This document shows, in pieces, positions 21,629 to 34,575 of a stretch of 64,000 bases of DNA. The position numbers were made by a program, and so were the translations under genes. The stretch's first letter is position 1; the number at the start of each line of letters is the position of its first letter. Origin of the DNA: an uncultured Clostridia bacterium (GTDB lineage Bacteria > Bacillota > Clostridia > TANB77 > CAG-508); assembly GCA_947625415.1 (NCBI GenBank), contig CANQOG010000001.1, forward strand, positions 1-64,000, written 5' to 3'. Under the pieces are notes generated by a model. The model was not told the DNA's origin. It worked only from the letters and a program-made list of their open reading frames with translations, and made no database searches.

Positions 21629-22192
21629 ATGAGCAAAAAAAATATAATAATATTAATTATCTCAATAATTATACTTATTTTAGCTACAGGAGTTTTTATA
21701 TATGCTAAAACTTTAAAATCTACAAAAAGTAATAATAAAAATACAAATTCTACTTCTAAAACAACTCCTATAAAAGAGGAAGAAAAAAATTTTTACTTTT
21801 ATGACTATGACGGAAATACTCTTGATTTAAGTAATTTTTCAGATAAGCCAACTATACTATTACTTTGGAAGTCAGATTCTTCAAAATCTTACGATATGAT
21901 TAGTTTGCTTGAAAAATATTATGAAGAAAATAAAGACAAATTAAATATTTTGGCAGTAAATGTTAATGAACCTAATTTAGATTTAGAAATTGTAAAAAAT
22001 GTAAAAGCTGCTCAATTCAAAATTCCTATGTATTTTGACAAAAATTTAAGTTTTGAAAATAAATATCAATGTTCTTCTCTTCCTTCTTTATTATTTATTG
22101 AACAAGATGGAACAGTTTCAAATCAAGTCAATGATGTTATCACAGAAGATAGCTTTATAGCAAACATTGACTTATTATTAAAAAATTTTTAA
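21629..22192 (+). CDS. membrane-anchored thioredoxin/TlpA-like protein
   Basis: N-terminal TM and thioredoxin-like fold FSDKPTILLLWKSDSSKSYDM; WCxxC cysteines not conserved. Confidence 0.7.
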   Translation: MSKKNIIILIISIIILILATGVFIYAKTLKSTKSNNKNTNSTSKTTPIKEEEKNFYFYDYDGNTLDLSNFSDKPTILLLWKSDSSKSYDMISLLEKYYEENKDKLNILAVNVNEPNLDLEIVKNVKAAQFKIPMYFDKNLSFENKYQCSSLPSLLFIEQDGTVSNQVNDVITEDSFIANIDLLLKNF

Positions 22193-22198
22193 AAAATA

Positions 22199-22232
22199 AA
22201 ATCCCTACTATGAAGTAGAGATTTTATTTTTT
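22199..22232. terminator. bidirectional intrinsic terminator
   Basis: AAAATCCCTACT/AGTAGAGATTTT hairpin between convergent genes. Confidence 0.75.
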
Positions 22233-22865
22233 ATCATCTATTTGATTTTTTATTTTTGTAGCTTTTTTCTTAATTCTTTGTAAAGCTGTATCTATTGATT
22301 TAACTTTCGTATTCATTTCTTTAGCAATATCATTATATGATTTTCCTTGTTTATAATGAATTAAAACTTTTTTCTCAAAGTCACTTAAATTTTCATCTAT
22401 CTTTGTTTCCATTTGAGAAAAATATTCTTTGTTAGCAATTGTATCTAATGGATCTTCAACTAAATTTATATCTAGTATCTCCATAGCATCTGCATCACCA
22501 TCTTCATAAATTGGACTATTTAAAGAAAAAGCTGAATTAAGCGGAATATTTTTTTGACGATTTGCACTTTTTACAACAGTTATAAGCTGTCTTTCAATAC
22601 ACATATTTGCAAAACTTTTAAATGAATTTTGTTTTTCTCCATCATAACTTTGAATTGCTTTATATAAACCTATCATTCCTTCTTGAATAATATCTTCTTT
22701 TTCAATTCCAGCCGCAAAAAATTTACTCGCTTTCATATTTACTATGTTATTATATTTATCCATAATAAAATTAAGCGCGTTTTCATCCCCAGATTTTGCT
22801 AAATTTAAAACTGTATCATCTGCCATTGTATTATATTTATTCAAATCCAAGAAACTTTCTTGCAT
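22224..22865 (-). CDS. sigH: sigma-70 family factor, SigH-like
   Basis: ALNFIMDKYNNIVNMKASKFFAAGIEKEDIIQEGMIGLYKAIQSYD. Confidence 0.8.
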   Translation of the reverse strand: MQESFLDLNKYNTMADDTVLNLAKSGDENALNFIMDKYNNIVNMKASKFFAAGIEKEDIIQEGMIGLYKAIQSYDGEKQNSFKSFANMCIERQLITVVKSANRQKNIPLNSAFSLNSPIYEDGDADAMEILDINLVEDPLDTIANKEYFSQMETKIDENLSDFEKKVLIHYKQGKSYNDIAKEMNTKVKSIDTALQRIKKKATKIKNQIDDKK

Positions 22866-23051
22866 AGTTTTTGGTTACCTCCAAATGTTGTTTCTACGGA
22901 CATTATATTTTCAAATTCCTTATATGTCAACACTTTTAAACAATTATTTTTAATTTTTTTCAAAATCTTAATATTATCTTAACATTTTTGAAACAATATT
23001 GAAATATTGTAAATTTTAAGATAAAATATTCTTAGAAGGAAGGGCTAGAAT

Positions 23052-23768
23052 ATGAAAAAATTTAAGAAAATTATTTTAATACTCTTACTAACAATAATTA
23101 CTCTTTTTGTTGGAGTTTTTGGATATACATTTGCAAAAGGTTATAACATGTATAAAATATCTATTAAAGAATTTCCTATAAAAGAGTGTTTTTCAGAAAT
23201 TCAAAACAGAGATGACTTTATGACAGTTAATGAAGTTCCAGAAATCTTTAAAAAAGCCGTAATTGCTGTTGAAGATAAAAGATTTTATAAACATGATGGT
23301 GTAGACTTACTTTCTATTGGAAGAGCAATCCTAACAGATATAAAAACTTTAAACTTTGCTGAAGGTGGAAGTACAATAACTCAGCAAATTGCTAAAAATG
23401 AATATTTTACTCAAGAAAAACATTTTTCTAGAAAAGTCGCTGAAATATTTGTAGCAAGAGATATTGAAAAACTTTATAAAAAAGATGATATTTTAGAAAT
23501 ATACATAAATACAAATTTTTATGGTTCAGGATATTATGGAATTTATGATGCCTCTTGGGGATATTATGATAAAGACCCTATTGACTTAACAGACTATGAA
23601 GCAACACTTTTAGCTGGAGTTCCAAATGCTCCAAGTGTTTATTCTCCAAAAGTAAATTTAAATTTAGCTGAACGAAGACAAGATGCTGTCTTGCAAAAAA
23701 TGGTAAAAGCTAAATATTTAACAGAAGAAGAAATGAAAGAAATTCAAAGTAAACAACTTACAAAATAA
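23052..23768 (+). CDS. glycosyltransferase family 51 (monofunctional transglycosylase)
   Basis: AVIAVEDKRFYKHDGVD...GGSTITQQIAKN. Confidence 0.93.
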   Translation: MKKFKKIILILLLTIITLFVGVFGYTFAKGYNMYKISIKEFPIKECFSEIQNRDDFMTVNEVPEIFKKAVIAVEDKRFYKHDGVDLLSIGRAILTDIKTLNFAEGGSTITQQIAKNEYFTQEKHFSRKVAEIFVARDIEKLYKKDDILEIYINTNFYGSGYYGIYDASWGYYDKDPIDLTDYEATLLAGVPNAPSVYSPKVNLNLAERRQDAVLQKMVKAKYLTEEEMKEIQSKQLTK

Positions 23769-23792
23769 AAGCAACCAAAATGGTTGCTTTTT
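23768..23792. terminator. intrinsic terminator
   Basis: AAGCAACC/GGTTGCTT hairpin. Confidence 0.75.
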
Positions 23793-23812
23793 ATTCATTA
23801 TTTTAATATTCC

Positions 23813-25693
23813 CTATTTTGATAAATATTCACAAACTAAATTACTAATTTCAGTTGGATTTTCAATTTCTAATCCTTCTATTAATCTTGCTTGAGAATAT
23901 AAAATTTTAGAATATTTTTTTAGTTCTTCTTTATCTGTTTCAAACAAAAATCTTATTTTTTTAGCAATATCATGATTATCATTAATTTCTAAAACCATTT
24001 GTGCTTTAGCATTTTGATTATTTTGCATAGCATTTAATGTTTTTTCCATTCCTACGGAAATAAATCCTTCATTAGTTAAGCAAACTGGATGGTTTTTAAG
24101 CTTATGAGTAAATCTAACACTTTGAACTTCACTATTTAAAGCTTCTTTCATAAATGAAAGTAACTCTTTATTATCTTCATTTACTTTTTCAATTACTTTC
24201 TTTTCATCTTCACTTTCTAACTCTGAATTTTCTGTACTAACATTTACAAACTTCTTTCCATCATATTCCATAATAATCTGTAAAGTAAATTCATCAATAT
24301 TATCTGTTAAATATAAAATCTCTATACCTTTATCTTTAAAGCTTTCAACCTGTGGCAACATATCAATTTTATCTATACTTTCTCCACTAGCATAGTAAAT
24401 AGAATTTTGTCCTTCTTTTACTCTAGAAACATATTCTTTAAATGTTACCATCTTCTTTTCTGTTGAAGAATAGAACAATAATAAATCTTTTAACTTATCT
24501 TTGTCCATTCCAAAATTATTATAAGCTCCAAATTTTAGCTGAACTCCAAAATTCTCGAAAAATTTTTCATAATTTTCTCTATCATTTTTCAAAAGATTTT
24601 CAAGTTCAGATTTTATTTTATTCTCAATATTTTTAGCAATAACTTTTAATTGACGATCATGTTGTAACATCTCTCTTGAAATATTTAAAGATAAATCATC
24701 ACTATCAACCAAACCTCTTACAAAACTGAAATAATCTGGTAATAAATCGCCACATTTTTCCATTATTAAAACGCCATTTGAATATAATTGTAAGCCTTTT
24801 TCAAAATCTTTATTATAAAAATCCCAAGGCAAATTTTTTGGAATATATAAAAGTGAAGTATATTTATATTGACCTTCAACTGAACTATGAATTGTTTTTA
24901 AAGGATTTTCTGTATCATAAAATTTCTCTTTATAAAAATTATTATATTCATCTTCTGTTATATCTTTCTTATCCTTTTTCCAAAGAGGAGTCATTGAATT
25001 TATAGTTTCAGTTTCATAATAGCTTTCATATTCTTCTGTTCCCTCTTTTTTTCTTCTTTTCTCAATATCCATTTGAATTGGATAACGAATATAATTTGAA
25101 TATTTTTTTATAATTTCCTCAATTTTATAATTATCTAAAAACTCATCATAATTTTCTTCATCTGTTTTTTCTTTTATATGTAAAATTACTTTAGTTCCAA
25201 CATCATTTTTTTCACAAGGTTCAATTGTATATCCTTCTACACCAGTTGATTCCCATTTATATCCCTGTTTCTCATCTAAAGTCTTTGATTCAACAGTTAC
25301 TTTATCAGCTACCATAAACGCTGAATAAAAGCCAACACCAAATTGACCAATTATATCAATATCATCTTTTTTCTCATTTTCTTCTTTAAATCGAAGTGAA
25401 CCACTTTTAGCAATAGTTCCTAAATTTTGATCAAGCTCATTTTCATTCATACCACAACCATTATCGGTTACAGTAATTGTTCTATTTTCTTTGTTAACAT
25501 CAACTTCAATTTTTAAATCTTCACGATTTACTTTTACATTTTTATCTGTCAAAGAACGAAAATATAATTTATCAATTGCATCACTAGCATTTGAAATTAG
25601 TTCTCTTAAAAATATTTCTTTATTTGTATAAATTGAATTTACCATTAAGTCCAATAATCTTTTAGATTCAGCTTTAAATTCTCTATTTGCCAT
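23813..25693 (-). CDS. htpG: molecular chaperone HtpG (Hsp90)
   Basis: [33 protein letters not shown]. Confidence 0.97.
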   Translation of the reverse strand: MANREFKAESKRLLDLMVNSIYTNKEIFLRELISNASDAIDKLYFRSLTDKNVKVNREDLKIEVDVNKENRTITVTDNGCGMNENELDQNLGTIAKSGSLRFKEENEKKDDIDIIGQFGVGFYSAFMVADKVTVESKTLDEKQGYKWESTGVEGYTIEPCEKNDVGTKVILHIKEKTDEENYDEFLDNYKIEEIIKKYSNYIRYPIQMDIEKRRKKEGTEEYESYYETETINSMTPLWKKDKKDITEDEYNNFYKEKFYDTENPLKTIHSSVEGQYKYTSLLYIPKNLPWDFYNKDFEKGLQLYSNGVLIMEKCGDLLPDYFSFVRGLVDSDDLSLNISREMLQHDRQLKVIAKNIENKIKSELENLLKNDRENYEKFFENFGVQLKFGAYNNFGMDKDKLKDLLLFYSSTEKKMVTFKEYVSRVKEGQNSIYYASGESIDKIDMLPQVESFKDKGIEILYLTDNIDEFTLQIIMEYDGKKFVNVSTENSELESEDEKKVIEKVNEDNKELLSFMKEALNSEVQSVRFTHKLKNHPVCLTNEGFISVGMEKTLNAMQNNQNAKAQMVLEINDNHDIAKKIRFLFETDKEELKKYSKILYSQARLIEGLEIENPTEISNLVCEYLSK

Positions 25694-25769
25694 TATTTAT
25701 TACCCTCTTTCTTATTTTCTTCTTTGCAATTATATAACTTTTATTTAGCAAAGTCAATACTTGACTGCT

Positions 25770-25804
25770 AAAAAATAAAGAATGTATAAACATTCTTTAT
25801 TTTT
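25770..25804 (-). terminator. intrinsic terminator
   Basis: AATAAAGAATG/CATTCTTTATT hairpin with T-run. Confidence 0.7.
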
Positions 25805-26333
25805 CATCAGGATTTAATATTCTTTGAATTTCTTCATCTTTTCTTAGTTCTTCATCAATATATTCCAAACATTTTTTGCTCTGTCCTAAAGCCGCCAATG
25901 CAACATCTTTGTCTTTTCGTAGTCGTAAACTTGCATATTTTAAAATTATTGCCTTCTGACTAACTGCAGCAATTACTACATCTTTATCATCTCTAAGCTC
26001 TTTTGATGCAAAATATAGCACTTGCCCATCATTTTTACAAGCCTCAAGCATAACATCTTTATCACCTTTAAGCCTATCTGAAGCATAGCAAGCAGTCCAA
26101 CCTGCTTGAGCAACAGATTTTAGTAAAACATCTTTATCATCTTTTAATCTATCTGATGCAAATTCTAAAGCACCACCATCAATCTGAACTGCAGATAAAA
26201 TAATTTCTTTATTATCACGAATTTCATCATTTGCCCATTCTATTAACAGTGGCATTGTTTTAACAATATTCCTATAATATTCTATATCATCAGTTCTTTC
26301 TCTAGATTCAATTACTTCTTTAGGCTCTGGCAC
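25797..26333 (-). CDS. DUF4116-like repeat protein
   Basis: Repeats of ASDRLKDDKDVLLKSVAQAG type. Confidence 0.75.
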   Translation of the reverse strand: MPEPKEVIESRERTDDIEYYRNIVKTMPLLIEWANDEIRDNKEIILSAVQIDGGALEFASDRLKDDKDVLLKSVAQAGWTACYASDRLKGDKDVMLEACKNDGQVLYFASKELRDDKDVVIAAVSQKAIILKYASLRLRKDKDVALAALGQSKKCLEYIDEELRKDEEIQRILNPDEK

Positions 26334-26350
26334 GTTGACTTACATCCTTT

Positions 26351-28957
26351 CTACTTTTTTGCAATTTCAAGCTCATTGTCTTTATTTACAATAATTTCAA
26401 AACTATCTTTCTTTCTAATTTCATCTGATACTATGGCACGGCTGACCATTGTTTCAATATCATCTTGAATTGTTCTCTTAAGTGGTCTTGCACCAAAATT
26501 AATATCATATCCTTCTTCTACTATCCAATTTATAACATCATCAGAAACAGTCATTGTAATTTCTTGTTCTGCTAATCTTCCAATTAAGCCCTTTAATAAT
26601 AATCTTACAATATTATAAACTTGAGTTTTAGCTAAAGCTTGGAAGAAGATTATCTCATCTAATCTATTTAAAAATTCAGGTCTAAATTGAGACCTCAAAT
26701 CAACTTTAATTTCTTCTTTAACTTTATCTTCAATTTTTCCTGTTTTAGCAATACTATCAAGAATTTTTTGAGCTCCCATATTTGATGTCAAAATAATTAT
26801 TGTATTTTTAAAATCTACAGTTCTTCCTTGAGAATCTGTAACTCTACCATCATCTAATATTTGTAAGAAAATATTAAACACATCTGGATGAGCTTTCTCA
26901 ACTTCATCAAATAGTAAAACTGAATATGGTTTATGGCGAACAGCTTCTGTAAGCTGACCTCCCTCTTCATATCCAACATATCCAGGAGGAGCTCCAATTA
27001 ACCTTGTAACACTAAATTTTTCCATGTATTCAGACATGTCAAATCTTATCATGTTTTTCTCGTCATCAAATAAATTACGAGCTAATGTTTTAGCAAGTTC
27101 AGTTTTACCAACACCAGTAGGTCCTAAAAATAGGAATGAACCTATTGGTCTATTTGGATTAGCAATTCCAGCTTTTGAACGAAGAATAGATTCTGCAACT
27201 TTTTTAACTGCTTCATCTTGTCCAACAACACTTTCATGTAATGTATCTTCCAAATGTAATAATTTTTCTTTTTCGCCTTGTGACATTCTAGTTACAGGTA
27301 TTCCAGTCCATTTTGAAACTATTTGTTGAATTTCCTCTTCTGTTACTTTATTTCTTAAAAGTGTTGATTTTCCACCTTGTTCTTTTTCAATTTCTTTTTC
27401 TTCTTGGTCTAATACTTGCTTCAAATTTGGAAGAGTTGAATAACGAAGTTCAGCTACTTTATTCAAATCATATTCACGCTCTGCCTGTTCAATTTGCGCA
27501 TTTACTTCGTCAATTTTAGCTTTTAATTTCTGAATTCTAGAAATATTTTTCTTTTCAACATCCCACTTAGCCTTTTTAGCTTGGAAATCTTCTCTTTGCT
27601 TTATCAACTCTTCTTGAATTTTCTTAAGTCTGACTTTTGAAATTTCCTCTTCTTCACGAGAAAGCGCAGCCTCCTCAACTTCTAATTGCATAATTTTTCT
27701 AGAAATCTGGTCAAGCTCAACTGGCATTGATTCCATTTCTGTTCTAATTAAGCTACAAGCTTCATCAATTAAATCTATTGCTTTATCTGGCAAATATCTA
27801 TCTGTTATATATCTATTTGAAAGTGTTACTGCCGCAACTAAAGCTTGATCTTGAATTTTAACACCATGGTATATTTCAAATTTCTCTTGAATTCCACGAA
27901 GAATTGTTATTGCATCATCAATAGTAGGTTCTGGAACATTAACTTGTTGAAAACGACGAGCTAAAGCAGGATCTTTTTCAATATATTCTCTATACTCATC
28001 AACAGTTGTAGCTCCCATACAATGAAGCTCTCCGGCGAGCAAGTTTTGGCTTTAATAAATTACTTGCATCCATAGCTCCATCCGTTTTTCCAGCACCAAC
28101 CAAATTATGAATTTCATCTATAAATAAAATAATATTTCCATTTGATTTATCTAATTCATCAATTATTCCTTTAAGTCTTTCCTCAAACTCTCCTCTATAT
28201 TTAGCACCAGCAATTAAAAGTCCTAAATCTAATGAGAAAATAGTTTTTCCTTTCAAACTTGTAGGAACATCTCCTCTGATAATTCTGTGAGCTAATCCTT
28301 CCACAATTGCTGTTTTTCCGAACTCCGTGGCTCACCAATTAAAACTGGATTATTTTTAGTTTTTCTAGTTAAAATTCTTATAACATTTCTAATTTCATCA
28401 TCTCTACCAATAACTGGCTCTAATTTATTTTCTTTAGCAAGTTCAGTTAAGTTTTTTCCGAATTTAGATAAAATATCAAAATCACTTTCATTTCCTTCTT
28501 CATCAACTTTTACTCTACTATTATCGTTTACATCTTTTAAAGCACTCAAAAATTTATGCTTTGTAATTTGATAAAGCTTCATAAGTTTTTTTAAATCTTC
28601 TGGAGCATAATCTAAAATTCCTAAAAGAAGATGTTCTGGAGCAATATGAGTATCTTTCATATCTTTACAAATTTTTTCAGCAGCCTCTAGAGCTTGCTCA
28701 ACATCTCTTGAAAATCTCATTCCACCATTTTGGCCATTTTGTGGCAATTCATTTAATTCGTCTAAATTAAGTTGTTTAAATCTTTCTACTTCAACATCCA
28801 TTTTTACAAATAATTGATAAATTATATTACTTTTTTTCTCAAGCATAATGTTCATCAAATGATATGAAGTAATTTCAGAATTTTGGTTTTGAATTGCGAG
28901 TGTACTTGAACCCGTAAGAATTGCTCTAGCTGAATCTGTAAAATTAGAAATATCCAT
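26351..28957 (-). CDS. clpB: ClpB disaggregase, one gene with CGGA sites at 28324-28327, 28317-28320 and 28031-28034
   Basis: Three ORFs join as NNPVLIGEP[G]V[G][12 protein letters not shown]...LLKPKLAR[G][20 protein letters not shown]. Confidence 0.96.
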
Positions 28958-29147
28958 AGTTAAACTCCCTCTCTTTTGTATAAACTAACAAAATAATTAT
29001 ATATTAAATTAGAACTTATTACAAGAAAAATTTTTATAAATTTTTTTGCTTTCGTTATGTCAATTATTCATTGTTTTTTATATTTTAGTATGCTAAAATA
29101 TCTAATTGGAAATAATAAATAAAAAGTCGAATTTAAGGAGGTTTTTT

Positions 29148-31383
29148 ATGATATTTGAAGAATGGAAAGACTTTAATAGTGGCAATTGGCAAGAAGAAAT
29201 CGACGTTAGAGATTTCATACAAAAAAATTATACCCCTTATGAGGGAGATGAAAATTTTTTAGCAGAAGCAACTCCAAAAACAAAAAAACTTTGGAATAAA
29301 GTTCTAGAACTTTATAAAAAGGAAAAAGAAAATGGTGGAGTTTTAGATATTTCATGTGATATAGCATCAACTATTACTAGTCATGATACTGGTTATATAG
29401 ATAAAGATTTAGAAGAAATTGTTGGTCTTCAAACAGATGCTCCTTTAAAAAGAGCAATTATGCCAGAACGGTGGAATTAGAATTGTTGAAAAATCTTGTG
29501 AAGCTTACAATAGGAAAGTTTCTGATAAAATTGAAGACATTTATCATAATTATAGAAGAACACATAATGATGGTGTTTTTGCAGTATATACTCCAGAAAT
29601 TAGGGCTGCAAGAAGTTCACATTTAATTACAGGTCTTCCAGATGGATATGGTCGTGGAAGGATTATTGGAGATTATAGAAGAGTTGCTCTTTACGGAATA
29701 GACGTTTTAATAGAAGATAAAAAAAATCAATATACTAATGCAACTTCAGAATGTTTGACAGAAGAACTTATTCGTGAAAGAGAAGAAATTCATGACCAAA
29801 TTTCAGCTTTAGAAGAATTAAAGATTATGGCAAATAAATATGGTTTTGATATTTCAAAACCTGCTAAAAACGCTAAAGAAGCTATTCAATGGCTATATTT
29901 TGGATATTTAGGAGCAATTAAACAACAAAATGGTGCTGCTATGAGTTTAGGTAGAACCTCAACATTTATCGATATTTATATTGAAAGAGACTTAAAGGCT
30001 GGAATATTAACAGAAGAACAAGCTCAAGAATTAATGGACCATTTTGTTATGAAGTTAAGAATGGTTAGATTTTTAAGAACACCTGAATATGATGAATTAT
30101 TTAGTGGTGATCCTGTTTGGGTTACTGAAAGTATTGGCGGAATGGGAATAGATGGAAGAACTCTAGTTACCAAAAATTCTTTTAGAGTCCTTCATACTTT
30201 AATAAATTTAGGTCCTGCTCCAGAACCAAACTTAACAGTTCTTTGGTCTACCCGATTCCCTAAAGCTTTCAAAGATTTTTGCTCAAAAATGAGTATTGCA
30301 ACAAGTGCTATTCAATATGAAAATGATGATTTAATGAGAGAATATTGGGGTGATGATTATGGAATTGCTTGTTGTGTATCTGCTATGAAAATTGGAAAAC
30401 AAATGCAATTTTTTGGAGCTAGAGCAAATTTAGCTAAAACATTAACTTATGCTATAAATGGTGGTCGTGATGAAGTTTCTGGAAAACAAATTACACCTAA
30501 ATTTGCACCTATCACTTCAGAATATTTAGACTATGACGAAGTTTGGGAAAGATTTGAGCAAATGATGGACTATGTTGCAAGAACATATATGAATGCTTTA
30601 AATATAATCCATTATATGCATGATAAATATGCTTATGAAAGTTTAGAAATGGCTTTACATGATAGAAATATCGTTAGAACAATGGCATGTGGAATTGCTG
30701 GTATTTCAGTTGTAGCTGATAGTTTTTCAGCTATGAAATATGCAAAAGTAAAAGTTATAAGAGATAAAACAGGTTTAGCTATTGATTATGAAGTTGAAGG
30801 TGATTATCCAAAATATGGAAATGATGATGATAGAGTTGATGAAATTGCTGTAAAAATCGAAAAATCATTTATGAATAAACTAAAAAAATTACCAACATAT
30901 AAAAATGCAAAACCTACAATGTCAATATTAACAATAACTTCAAATGTTGTATACGGAAAAGCTACTGGAAGTACTCCAGATGGAAGAAAAGCTGGTGAAC
31001 CATTTGGACCTGGAGCAAATCCAATGCATGGAAGAGATACACATGGAGCAATAGCTGTTTTAAATACTATGACAAAACTTCCATATAAATATGCTGAGGA
31101 TGGAATTTCATATACATTTGCAATTACTCCTAATACTTTAGGACATTCAAAAGAAGAACAAATAAATAATTTAACAGGATTACTTGATGGATATTTTATA
31201 GGACTTCCTCATCATATAAATGTAAATGTATTTAATAGAGAGCTTCTTATGGATGCAATGGACCATCCAGAAAAATATCCTCAACTAACTATTAGAGTTT
31301 CTGGATATGCTGTTAACTTTGTAAAACTTACAAGAGAACAACAACTTGATGTTATTAATCGTACAATCCACGAAAGATTTTAA
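29148..31383 (+). CDS. pflB: formate C-acetyltransferase, one gene with CGGT site at 29469-29472
   Basis: [38 protein letters not shown]...KRAIMPE[G][24 protein letters not shown]...; glycyl-radical motif RVSGYAV. Confidence 0.96.
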
Positions 31384-31425
31384 TGATAACTAAAATCTAC
31401 ATTTTATATATAAAGGAAAGAAGAA

Positions 31426-32140
31426 ATGTCAACTTTAAAAATACACTCAACCGAAAGCTTGGGAACTCTTGATGGACCTGGAATAAGATTTGTTATATTC
31501 TTGCAAGGCTGTCCATTAAGATGTAAATATTGTCATAACAGAGATACTTGGGACACAAACTCTCGGTGAAAATATTGAAATAGACGAACTAATTAAAAAA
31601 ATAAATCACTCTAAATCTTTTATAGTTTCATCACATGGTGGTGTTACAGTTTCAGGTGGCGAACCATTACTTCAAGCAAAACAAGTAACTATTCTTTTTA
31701 AAAAGCTTCATGAACTTAAAATTCATACATGTTTAGATACAGCTGGAAGCTTAACTATAACAGATGATATAAAAGAACTATTAAGTGTTACTGATTTAGT
31801 TTTGCTAGATATAAAACATATTAACAATGAAAAGTCAATTAACTTAATAGGCGCTCCAAATACTAATAATTTGAATTTTGCAAAATATTTAAGTGACAAT
31901 AATATCCCAATGTGGATTCGTCAAGTTATAGTTCCTGGATTTACTGATGATAAAGAAGATTTAATAAAATTAAAAGAATTTCTTTCTACTTTAAAATCAG
32001 TAGAAAAAATTGAACTCTTACCATATCATAACTTAGGAAAATATAAATGGGATAACTTAAATTTACAATATCCTTTAGAAAATGTAAGAACTGCTACAAA
32101 TGAAGACATTGAAAAAGCCAAAAAAATTTTAGGAATATAA
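31426..32140 (+). CDS. pflA: pyruvate formate-lyase activating enzyme, one gene with CGGT site at 31564-31567
   Basis: [37 protein letters not shown][G][12 protein letters not shown]; CxxxCxxC; track shows only the C-terminal 112 aa. Confidence 0.95.
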
Positions 32141-32166
32141 AAAACCCCAGATTTATCTGGGGTTTT
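32141..32166 (+). terminator. intrinsic terminator of pflBA
   Basis: AAAACCCCAGATTTATCTGGGGTTTT. Confidence 0.85.
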
Positions 32167-32246
32167 AACGTATTTATTTTTTTCCATTTTAATAAAAATT
32201 TTATTTATATATAATTAAAAATCATATAATGTAAATAATGTGAAAA

Positions 32247-33906
32247 TTACATTCCTGTTTTAGGAAGTTTAACTATCTTTGGTTCCTCAACTATAGGCTC
32301 TTCTATAATTTTTTCTTCCGGCTCTTCAACAACTGGTGGCTCTGGTTCTGGTTCTGGCTCTGGAACAGGTTCTGGTTCAGGTTGAATCTGTGGCTCAGGC
32401 TCTGGCTCCGGATCTGGTTCAATTACAACTACATCCGGCTCTTTTGGAATCCTAGAATTTTTTATAAAAATATCTAAAACTTCACCATCATTTAAACTAA
32501 TTTCATATAGTTTTGAACTAAAACTATAACCGTCAACTGTTTTTATCTCTTTTAAATAATATTTTCTATTTGTACTTGGATACTCTTTACTAAAAGCTTC
32601 TCCTTTTTCATCTGTTTCTAATGTTTCAAGCAAATTCATATCTTCATCATATAATTCAAATTGAACACCTTGAAGTCTTATCTGGCTGTTTTCCATATCT
32701 TGTTTAATGATTCTAAAGCTGCCTTTTTTCAAATCATTTTTAACAGTTATTTCCGTTTCTTCATTATATTTTACTTCAATAAAAAGAGGATTTTCATCTA
32801 ATTTATATTCTTCTTTTGTTTCAGTTTCAATTAAGCTATAATTACCAGGCTCTAAATTTTCAAAAATTATTTCTCCATTTTCATCAGTAGTTCCTGTAAA
32901 ACCTTCTTCAGAGCCTTCTTTTCTAAGTTCAAAATTTACTCCCATAATTGGAAGCTCTGTTTCACTATCTATTTTTAAGACTTTTACTTTTCCTGTATTA
33001 CAAGAAATGCTAAAATTTCCAGAAGCTTCTTCATCTCCAAAATCATCAAAAGTTACTATATAATTTTGCTTGTTTTCATCTTTTGCATCTCCAAAAAATA
33101 CTGGATAATTTTTTACTTTTCCAACAATATTAAAATTTCCATTTATTTCTCCAGTTAATCCACTTTTTGGAATTAAAATTCTAAAGTTTTCCCCAGTTTG
33201 AAATACATTTTGTGGATTATTTTCACTACTTGCAATAATCGTTCCTTCTGGAAAACCGAGTACAATCTTTTACTTCATAACTTCTTTCATCTAAAATTGA
33301 AGTTACTGAAAAGTCTTGTGAATAATATTCTCCATTTTCTACAAAATCTCCAACTCTATCAACTGTAATCGTTCCAGAATGTTTGTAAATACTATCATCT
33401 TTTGCAACTGTATTTACTAAATAATCTAAAGCTTTATATGTATCAACTGTTTTAGGTTTGCTTTCATCATAAGTATATATACTAAAGACAGAGTTTCCTG
33501 TAACACAATAAACAGCCATCTTTGTTACTAAATAAGCTTCATCTTCAGAAAGCTCTATTCCATTAAAGTTTGTTGTATATGGATATCCATGTGTTACAAC
33601 TCTCCAAATTAATACATTATCTGTATAATCTGAAATATCTACATTATAATTGCCTTTCTCTGCCCCGTCAGCTCTATAATTTAAACAATATGCAGGATAA
33701 AATTTTCCATCAGCATTATATCCTACTATTGAACATTCTACATCACTTACCTTATTACCACTTCTATATAATAAACAATCTTTAATTACTCTCCCAGTAT
33801 ATTGAATTTCTTTAGAGCCTTCTAATTCTAAAGCAAATACGCAAGGACTAAATATCTGAAATATTGTAATTAAAAGAATAACTCCGACAAAAAATTTTTT
33901 TACCAT
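32247..33906 (-). CDS. secreted TQXA/SpaA-like pilin or adhesin ending in LPKTGM; CGGT site at 33255-33258
   Basis: Signal peptide and thioester-like N-terminus joins SpaA-like domains as VKDCT[G]FPEGTIIASSENNPQNVFQTGENF...; P/E repeat then KLPKTGM*. Confidence 0.85.
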
Positions 33907-33920
33907 AAATTCCTCCTATC

Positions 33921-34575
33921 TTACTCTTGCTCTAATAACCCTTGAACACATAATCTATATTCTTCTCTATTTTCAACGCATGTAATTAGAGTTATCTTAT
34001 TTTCTTCTGTATATTCTAATGTAGACCAGTCAGTTTCATAAATTATAAAAACATTTGTAACCTCATATTTATATTTTTTTCCATCAACAAAATAATATAT
34101 GATGTCACCTTCTTCTAATTCTTTTACTCTTGCAAAATAATTTACTCTATATCCTCTATTATGAGCTGCTAACCCACAATTTCCATCCTGTCTAGATGTA
34201 TTTTCAAAGTGACCAACAGACCTATTTAAAATTTCTTCACTTGTTCCCTCTTCAATTGGTGCATATAAATTAAGCTTAGGAATTTCTATATACCAATCAA
34301 ATTCTTCATTTGCATTATATTCTTCATTCTTTCCTTCATCTAAACTTTCAGTTTCTTCTTGATTGTTTTCATCCTCTACAATTTCATTTCTTACATTTAA
34401 TGCGAGTTGTTCATTCTCAATAGTATTATAATGGCTTGCAAAATTTTCTCTTGTCTCGAAAATTTTATTTTTAATATTATTTAAGCAAAAGCTAATAAAA
34501 CAAATAATAGCAATACTTAAAACACAACTGAAAATATTTATAGATTTTCTATCAAACTTAAAATAGACCTTTAAT
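33921..34575 (-). CDS. sortase (5' end uncertain, no canonical start in frame)
   Basis: Absent from track (no Met). Manual translation FDRKSINIFSCVLSIAIICFISFCL...EIPKLNLYAPIEEGTSEEILNRSVGHFENTS...CGLAAHNRGYRVNYFARVKEL...ITLITCVENREEYRLCVQGLLEQE*; TLxTC and downstream Arg. Confidence 0.85.
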
